Part shown: one piece after another, positions 51,815 through 61,700 of the stretch
Position numbering within the stretch: the first letter of the stretch is position 1
Layout of the letters: every line of letters starts with the position of its first letter
Assembly (NCBI GenBank): GCA_026874595.1
Contig: CM049311.1
Coordinates: forward strand, 16,335,676 to 16,399,675
Origin: Sipunculus nudus
Taxonomy: Eukaryota; Annelida; Sipuncula; Golfingiida; Sipunculidae
Reading direction: 5' to 3'
Length of the DNA: 64,000 bases
Notes under the pieces: model-generated
The model's database searches: none
Seen by the model: the letters and a program-made list of their open reading frames with translations, nothing else
What the model was told of the DNA's origin: nothing
Translations under genes and position numbers: made by a program

Positions 51815-52805
51815 TGTGGTTGTCTTCTTATTTACGGTGGTTTCACTTTCGCGATATTCACGGTCGCTCTCTGACCGCGAAGATAAAACCACGCAGTTTT
51901 GAATACATATACAGCAGGCCATTATCGTTAATATCAGAAGCTTCCGATAGTTGGTGACATTTGAAATTAATCTTCAGTTACATAGTGATGTCTGTCGAGC
52001 CTTGTGCATATAAATAACGTGATTCAAAGAGAATAACAGGGTCCATTTTAAATAATGTCGGTTGGCATAGATGCAAACATCGTGGGCGCGACTGGCAGTT
52101 TTTTCCTCCCCCCCCCCCCCGCACATGACCCGAGCTTAGAGAGTGTTAATGTCCGCCGGGCAGTAATATTGAAAAAATTATGTGTATGTGTGCCAAGTCA
52201 GATGATATCCAGTGCCGCTGAAAAGAATATTGAGTAGAGGATACTCTTTCACTTTGAGCCGTATTTAGTTATTTTAATGAATAAAATTTGCCACTAAAGT
52301 AGTGAACGTAGTCGGCAAATTGTAACTGTATAGATAACTATTTCTGTCACTACCGAAATCATGATGCGCTTAACGATGTGTCTAGTGATGTGGCTATTGA
52401 TGACGTGGATTTTGAATATATTTGGAAAGTCACAGTTCTTTATGGGGCCAAACAGCCGCAGAAGAGTGAGAGAAGAGTTGTTTAAAATGAGCCTTGACCC
52501 TGAACTAATGACATCCAGCTTGGTGAACGCTCCCCCTCACGTGTCGGTTCAGTCGTGCGTGACTGTGAGAACATGCGATATCCGGAGTTCCGGTTAGAAT
52601 TAGTAGACCTAGAAAATAGTGAAATTAGCGGTTTATGAAATTGGTCATTACAGTTCATAGTTTCATATTTGATATTAAAATATACTACTAAAAAAGTGAG
52701 AGCGTAAAAATGGAACCCCCTGAAACTAAAAAAAAAAAAATACAAAAACCGCGAAAATTCAGCCCCGCTGATATAAAGGCGACCACAGTATATATTTATA
52801 TATAA

Positions 52806-52874
<69 letters not shown>

Positions 52875-53849
52875 ATCTGCCCCTTGTGTCTAAATGATAA
52901 CATAATATCAATGGACATAAAAAAAAACAAGGATCAATCTTGTTATTTGAATCTTTGTAATTTTTGGTAAGTTACTCAGTGATATCCAGTAGATAAAACA
53001 TACTGTTCTACAAACTTTCTCTAAGATAAACCACTCTCGGAATCGTTGAAAAGGTACACTCTTAGGACTATGCCAAACCTTTTTATTTCAGTTTGAAGTT
53101 GACATTTTAAAGCGGGCATTAACAGCCAATATGACAAAGAATGCATGCGATTAACCAGTTTGTGGTGTTCATCATTAAGTGCTACTGCTTCGTAAACACT
53201 GTACCTAGCCAATCTAAGGGGGACCTTATCCTATTACCTTTTCTAAGAGTACCAAGTAATTATATGAATGAGCAGTGGACTCATTGAGTTAACTATAACA
53301 TTTATTTTGCTTCGTTGACAAAAGAAAGTCTAGTTACTGTCAGATCAAAGGATGTCGATCAATCTAATATGAACTGCTACTGAGTGGTGCATTCACTGAT
53401 GACTATAATTTACTCATGCCTGACCGGATCATGTGCAGGCACATTAATCTAATGAGTACACATGTATCCCGTGTCTAGCCTTGAGACGTGGAATCAAGTA
53501 GGCTGTGATTAAGATTCTGCAATCAAACATACAGTAATAAATCTCTGACTTTTGCTATATTTTTCATGATCAGTAATAGTTGAAATATAAATATATATTG
53601 GTAAATTGTAATGTGGTTTGGTAATTATTGATAAATTGACAATGCATAAAGCTCCGAGAGTTTAAATAAGAAGACACTTCATCTGGGAAAATCAATGAAG
53701 TACCCACATTAGCTGGGGAAAATTGGCCACTTTACAGAATAAAGAGGTCTCACATTAGCGAAACATAATAAACAGAAGAATAAAAAGGGACTGCCCAAAA
53801 GTGTCTACTAAGAGAGATATACTTTATATATATACACATACACACAAAC

Positions 53850-53923
<74 letters not shown>

Positions 53924-55532
53924 TTGTAGCTTCAAATATTTTGTACGTGCATTGATTGTAAACTGCGCAAGCTGTTTGAGGAAGGTGGTTGTTTAAATGT
54001 GGATAAGGTGAGCTAAAGTCTACTAAATTATGTTAACATCCAATATGTTTTTCTTTTATTTCACAGGCATTAGGATATTAAGTACTTCCGTTCATATTCA
54101 TGTACTTTACATAATTAATCCAATTGGTGCAAAACGCATTGCTGCTACCAGTAATGTCATAAAAAAAATAAAGTTGAGAAGTTCTGTTCAGTGCCAGTGT
54201 TGAAGTTTGAATATCTGCTGAATATTCTCAAAGAGACAGCTTGGCTAGAATTTGACGCTACGATTGTTTATGGCAAATATGACATTATAAGAAGTCCAAA
54301 GAAATCTGGCCCATATTTTCGGGATTTGAACAGATCTTTGGTTTATTCACTAATACGGTACCCCTCCAGGCAAGAGCCTCTTTACACAGCAAGGAGATCG
54401 TTGGCTGACCATTGACAATCTCTCATTAACTTCAAGCCTCGAAAAAGAAACGATGTCTGTGTAAATGTTTGGCAGATCCCTGTGTGCTCGTTGTTGAGTA
54501 ACAAAAGCCAATGGTCATGGAAATCTATAGAGATCTTTTATATAAGACTATTGGAAATTTCCTGAGCAATTATTTTCCTCAAAAAGAGATCACTGGGAGG
54601 AAGAGACTACTGAGCAGTTAATCTAACACTCAGATAACCCTCATTGATATCTCTTTGATCTCTACCCGCGGGGTGAAAAAAATTATGTTTATTGAAAGAT
54701 TACTGAGAGATCGTTGTCCAATGTGTGAGATCGTGGAGCGCTCCGTAGGCTTTCATTAAGCCTTCGTTGAGTGGTTTCTTCCTTTTTTCAATCGTTGAGA
54801 GGTTATCATAGACCGGATTGGAGCTTTAACAGAGATTGGAAGAATTTAGAGAAAACAGATTAAACTTGCCATTTTTTTTGTCAGTCAACGGTCGCCAACC
54901 CTGTGTGATGGGGCTTTAAGAGAATTTGAACTATCAACATACGCTCTTTTATTGAGCTGCACACACTTCCATCGTGATACACGGAATAAATTATTTATAG
55001 TATGAGGCTGTTGAATATACACGTAACGGCCTATATTTGTGATCAGGAACATGATAAAGGAGAATATTTGATCTATACTATTGAACTGGCTTCTGAAGTA
55101 TTTTATGATGAAAACATCTATTACTGCTTAAATGATCATATTTCTTCCACAAAAGGAAATGCAATGATTTTCGGTCTCGGATAGGTTGAGGAATACTGCT
55201 TTGATGAACATAACGTTCTATTCCACAGATGCGAAAAATCATCGAGGAATGCTTTGATGAAACACAGAATATCTGCCCACAAACGGTTATTATTCAGCGT
55301 CTATTCGTGGAAGCATATTTACGTTTTCTTACATCACATGTCAACTTTGATTGTTGTTTTGACAGTGAGTGTGATCCCTTTAATTCTATGAGCATATCAT
55401 GCCTTGTTTATACAATCCTTTGCCTTGTATAACCTAATTATAATTTGTTTATTAATCTTGTCACAACAATCACGAAGTCAGGTGAGAAAATAGCTGTGGC
55501 CGGAACCACTGCTAATGCATTTTGGATGTGCT

Positions 55533-55604
<72 letters not shown>

Positions 55605-55715
55605 TATGTGGATCTGACATGGCCAAGTAGTTTGAAGCAACCGCATCGGAAATCGGAAGATCGTGGGTTCTAATCCCACTGGGAGTGAACCACTTTTCTG
55701 TGTATACCCTTTCAA

Positions 55716-55779
<64 letters not shown>

Positions 55780-58700
55780 TATATATATATTAAATTGTGC
55801 TTATTTCATATGGAATAAGACCACGTTTTCACAACTTATATTATTATTTATCTGATTATCACTTTTTCATTTACAGAGCCATGTTCAGACACCGCAGGTA
55901 AGGTTCTCTTTATTTTATTTTGTTTGAAAATAAAACATGTGGTCCATAGTCAAAAATGTTAACCCCATCTCCCTTACAAAATTGTCGCGATCCCCTGGTT
56001 TTCTCCCTTGAGGTGTCATTTACTCATTACGAGATGCTTCCAAACATATAACTGTGAACACGACCGGAAACACCGAAAATGGCATATTTTTATACTATTC
56101 GAAATGTAATTGTGGTTTTAATGCTAGAGAAGTAAGTAACAAATAATATGTCTGAATGTTACAATTGTGCCTTTGGTATACAAGGCACATACGCAGGCAT
56201 AACCTTTTAAGAAAATTAATTCAGGGAACTCTAAATATTCTCATGGTTAATTATACAATATAATGTATAAACATACATGCCAATATATACAATAATTAAA
56301 AACATAAGGAAATATGTCAAACAAAAAATTAAGAAGCACTTTATGCAGGAAATAAAGTACCTATGGATAACATGGCAAAGCTTAACAAGGCATGTCAGAA
56401 ATTACAGAAAGCGGTGACATGTTCTTTCGAATGGTTCTAGTAGTATTATCATGCATGTGCTCGCTGGTCTGTCTGATCTGTGCAATCATATTAAAATATG
56501 CTGAAGTTTCAATGGAAAGTAGTGAAAGTATAGCTAATAAATGTTTAGGGAATGTTTAGGGCCGGTGATCACATAGGCAAACTGCCATGTCTGCCGGTGA
56601 CTTTAAATTCATCATTAAAGCAATTCATTTTTTTCCACACTAAAACAATAGGACAATATCACATATTGCCTTATATATACTTAGAATCAAAATGCAAGTG
56701 CTTGCTGAGAAACAAACAAAAATAAATCATGTTGAAAACAAAAAATGATGTCATGAAGATCTATATTCCAGGAGCTACCGGCCGAAACGTATGATTTTCA
56801 GAACCCAGAGAGTCTGTCAGAGAAAAACGCCTAAACTGGTTGACCTGAAATTCATTGTTAAATTCATTTAGGTTATAGGCAAATCTCGTTAAAATCCTGA
56901 ATAAGGTCAATGTGCCCAATATTATATGAGCTTTAGTCCAAAAACCTGATTTAACGTAACCAGACAGACAGGGCAAAAACTGTCTTCCTCTGGGCCTGAA
57001 AAACTCTAACGTACCGTCCATACAGGTCCAAATCTTGCTGGAATCCTGAAAATAGGTCATTGTGAGTACAATCAGAGCACTCGAGCATGACTGCTGAGTA
57101 CTGTGAAGAATTCGAGTACGCGTATTTTAGCTATTTGTATGATAGTATTCTAGTACCGGGTACTCTAAATATACTCATGGTTAATTAACTGACTACATTC
57201 AGCAGTTAAACCTAAAATGTTGAGCAAAAATAAATAAAAAACGTTTTTTGTTATTCACAAAACGTTATTACTTTTACTAATATACATGCCCCTATATACA
57301 CCAATTTAAAACAAAGGAAAAACATGCCAAACAAAAATTTAAGAAGCGCTTTATGCAGGAAACAAAGTACCTATGAATAACATGGCAAAGCTTAGCAAGG
57401 CATGTCTGAAATTAAAGAAAGTGGTTATATGTAGGGTACATTCGAATGTCAAAAGTGCAAACCCTTGTTTTCACCCAGGAATAAATGAAATAACTGTTTT
57501 TGTTAGATTGTAACATTGTCGGAGTTTTACAGGCTGATGTTTGCACGTTGATTGAAATGAAGTTGACAGCTGAGTGTACTCCCTTAAAAATATAAAAATA
57601 ACTTGTTTATATTATTTGAATATAACATATATGATCATTGCATTATTTGTGTTCTGTTTGATAATAACATATATATAATATTCTATTTTAATAAAATAAT
57701 AATGGATAAAGCTCATGACATGTCTATACATGCTGATTATGTTAATATTACATGTAACTTATAAAACTTATTGCATCCAAAAGAGATTCTGCACTTTTAA
57801 ATTTGAAAAATTTTGAAAAATTAGATACTTATCGTAAGATTTTATCACAAATCAAACACGTTATATATCGCTGATTAATATAATGATAAATAATTTTGTG
57901 GCTACTCATTGATATAATTAAAATATTGCTCACCCACGCGTTTATTCTTTTTATAAATAATAAAAGATTCCCCTGGGAATATTTGATTAATTACATCGTT
58001 GATTAATCTTGACGGTAATGATATTCTGATATCATACATATATTTAAAATGTGTCTGCTATCACTGCATAAGAACAAATTATTTAAACGGCTGCATCCCT
58101 TATAGTTTTAATTTTAATAATTTTAATCATTGATTATATATATATATAATATATTATATTTAATAGACAAGAGTAAATAATATAAAAGGAGGAGCGGAGA
58201 GATGTAATACGTAAGATTATGTTCTTGAGATAAGCCTCAGGAGGTCTATTATAACTAGCCAACCAGTAGTTATTTAGTGTTTCATCTAAATGGTCATAAT
58301 CCCTCAACCATACTCGTATACCATGGCCTTATTTGGGTGAGAAATAAGGCGAACTACAACTGTTTGCCAATCGTGCTTCCATGCTATGTGCATGATATTA
58401 GAGTGTTTTATTTTTTCCAACAAATAATGTAAACAATAAAGACAACTTACTTGAAGATGTTTTCTTCAGTTTAAGGTTCTGTTGGGAGCAGCAGTCTTGA
58501 ATGGATTTTGACAATGTTAGATTTTTGCTTGAGGTGATCTATCCAATTAATCCTGGGAAGCTGTATCAATATCCTCTGAGTGATAGGTGACAACTCCATG
58601 ATATGCAAAATGTTCAAAACGCTTACGCATACTCTTCTGAACTTTAATCATCACAAGTTGAATAAACTATGTATGAATATGTGAAGGGGTATAAGAATGT

Positions 58701-61700
58701 AGATGAGAGTCACTTATTTCTTGGTCGACCTATTGTATTGCGCTAAGAGTGAGCAGATATTTCATATTGCAGGGTAGCAGAACATATCAGGCTAAAATAT
58801 TGGAGGGTGCCTACTATATCTGAAGCAGGTCGGTGACAGGGCAAATTTATAATATCAAAAAAGCAGTGTTGACTTTTTTTAAGTTGTATTAGATTAATAG
58901 TTGTTCATGTCTTTCTGTAAAAAAAAAGAATTGACAGGATGTGACGTCCAATGGCCAATTTTAGAACCTGTCACATATTGCAATATTCCGTTAAAATGAT
59001 ACACACGGCCCTCTGGTTTCCTTGAAAAAAAAAACAAATGTTTAGCTTTAGTTTATTGCTTTACATTAAGCACAATATTCGATAGAAACAAAATTAATAA
59101 AATTTAATAAAAAAATGTTTCACTAAGAACGGTCGGTGCTCTGTGCTCTAATTTTTAAGCATCTTTCAAACATTGCAAAAATCTATAGATATTGAATATA
59201 ACCTAGGGTTTTCTCTCCACCACGGTTTACCTGCTTCTGATTAGAGTTACACCATCCAAATTGCAATATGTATCGTCGGTGTGCTCTTCATGGCTGAATT
59301 ATAATACAGTAGAGCGCCGTATTTCCGAATGCCGAATTTCCGAAAATTCGATTTTCCGAAAATTAAAATGGGGAACCGACATTTATTGATATTTCCGAAA
59401 TATTTTTCAAGTATGTAAAAACCTAAAATGAGTGTTGTAATTACGAGTCATGAGGCCTGCAGTCATGTGTTAAGCCTAGTGTTGACCCTAATTAATTAGT
59501 TCTGGGCCAATGTTGTCGCCGGGGCAAAGGTGTGAAAAGTACAGCTATTCCCGCAACGCTCGCCCCCCTGTACCCCTAGCAAGCGACTGAGCAGTTTATC
59601 CAAGAGCACCTGTGTGTTATCAACTACATCTCGTTTGTACTCAAACAAGCATGGTGGGTCGGCTTGGGACAGGATGCCATGCAAAAGAACTGAGCAGTTT
59701 ACTGGCATCATCATTGGTGAGGTATAATTCATTAAACGCTTGTGCCCGAGCAGCTTTTATATATCCCGGTCTTCAATTACGTAGATCGATAAGAAACACC
59801 GTGTTCCTTGGCGATGTCATTTGACCTGTCCCTCCAGCGAATTTGATGAAAAAAAAGAACAAGCACGTATCCTTAAAGCAGGTTAGACTTATCTTCGCCA
59901 ATTATGCTCAGCAATAATCAAATAACTTTTATATGTCCCGGTCGTAAATTACGAATATCGAAAAGAAACACCGTGTTCCTCGGTTAAATGGCATTAAGTT
60001 AATCATTATCTTCCTACGAACTTGCCGCTAGACCCTTGTCAACATTTAAGAATGTTCGTTTTTACGAACAAAAAGCTTGAACCCCGACGCTTTCATAAAA
60101 ACGGCGCCCTACTGTAATTTTAACATTTGCTAACAGGAGTGTCCCTTTTCTCCTAATAGTTGAGCTGGATATTATAATGGTGTAAAAGCGTGACCTGCTC
60201 GTCCAGTAAGTTCTTCTGAATGGTTCCAGTGGTATTATCATGCATGTGCTCGCTGGTCTGTCTGATCTGCGCAATCCATATTAAAATATGCTGAAGTTTC
60301 AATAGAAAGTAGTGAAAGTATAGCTTGGAAACACTGGTCCTGCCTTGGTATTCTTCCATAGTAACTAGTAAATAAGAAATGTTTCGCACACTAGCCAGCA
60401 CTTATCAAGATACAGCTGAATTTTCTATTCTGTGGAATAAGACAAGGACAAATTGAAATATAAATTCTAAAAATAATTGGGTGGCTTTTTGAAAGATGAT
60501 CAGCCACTACCATTGGTCAAACCACAAATGCAACAAGAAGCAGGATACGTGTTTTATTGAGCCTTTGTTAGTCACTATGTTATACGTACCAGGTGGAGAC
60601 AATTAGGAGTTCACCTGATAGAAATTTGTTCAAACTCTAATTTGGAATCGTTTCCATCCCCAACCCCCATTAAATCTGTTTTTTTAACGAAAATGGGATT
60701 TCAACGGTCTTTCCTCTTTCAAGCGGAGATTTTTGTTAAGAAATTATAAAGATTACCCTAAAGATGACCGATTGTTATTAATATTTGCCTTTCGCACTAT
60801 TTGGAGCTCTATGTATCTATGGTGAATATGAAACATTGATGGTAGCTGCTATGTTTTAGCAGGCGAAGGGATTAATTTAATAAATTTATGTGTAGCATTA
60901 CTTTCTATGCGGACCTGTTCTCACTTTAAATAGGGACGGTGTTTCTTTTTCCTTTGGCAAACAATAGGAATGAAGAAATTATGGTCTACAACAAATTATT
61001 GGAACATTCATGTCTCTGTAATATTAAATGGTTCACGAAAAGCAAGAAAAAATGACTGTTTACAGGTCATATGCTGATTCCAAAACTGTGGTATATTGTG
61101 TGTGTGGTAATACCGAACTAATGACTTTTTAAATTACACGAAATTGAAAAGGGCCAGAAGCAGGTTGGCTTAAAAGCAGTCCCATTGTCTCGGTTTAATT
61201 TAAGAAAGCTGTGAAAGCAGGAGGTTCGGAGGCAATCTTATTAAAACAGTTTTTGTTTGAAACCTGACTGCAACTTAAATAATTTCCAGTGGCTCCGACG
61301 ACCACACCAGTCCCCACAATGGCTCCAACCACAACTCCAGTAATCACTGGTAAGTAGCATACGTTTCGTATTAAGCTCACTCAAACACTCTCTGATTCTT
61401 GTGAATTGAAGAGGATAAGGTCTTCCACGTAGATTAATTGTACCGAGTTAGCTGTATATTTGTATTTGTTGAGCGTGTATTGACGTGCCGGTCAGTGTAT
61501 AGTACCCCTAAACATGTACGGGGTTTAAATGAAAGGTCTCCGAGTGCACAGAAGGGTTATAGCCTTTCGTTAACAGCGATCGATTTTGGATTACCGTGTT
61601 TTGTCCCAAGTCTACTTTATATTCAGGGTGCTCATGAATACAGAAAAGCAGGAAAAGTAGGCGAGGCTTTGTGTAAGTCTTATGAATAAATGAACCTCCA

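Noticed and set aside
56774-56836. Possible + strand terminal exon reading [20 protein letters not shown] then stop
   Set aside because: It has an acceptor-like TATATTCCAG, but the preceding exon of the split gene leaves phase 1, not the phase 0 needed; no other upstream exon was found.
56761-57060. 99-codon minus-strand frame
   Set aside because: No recognisable domain or splice context; lies between repeat copies. Left unannotated.
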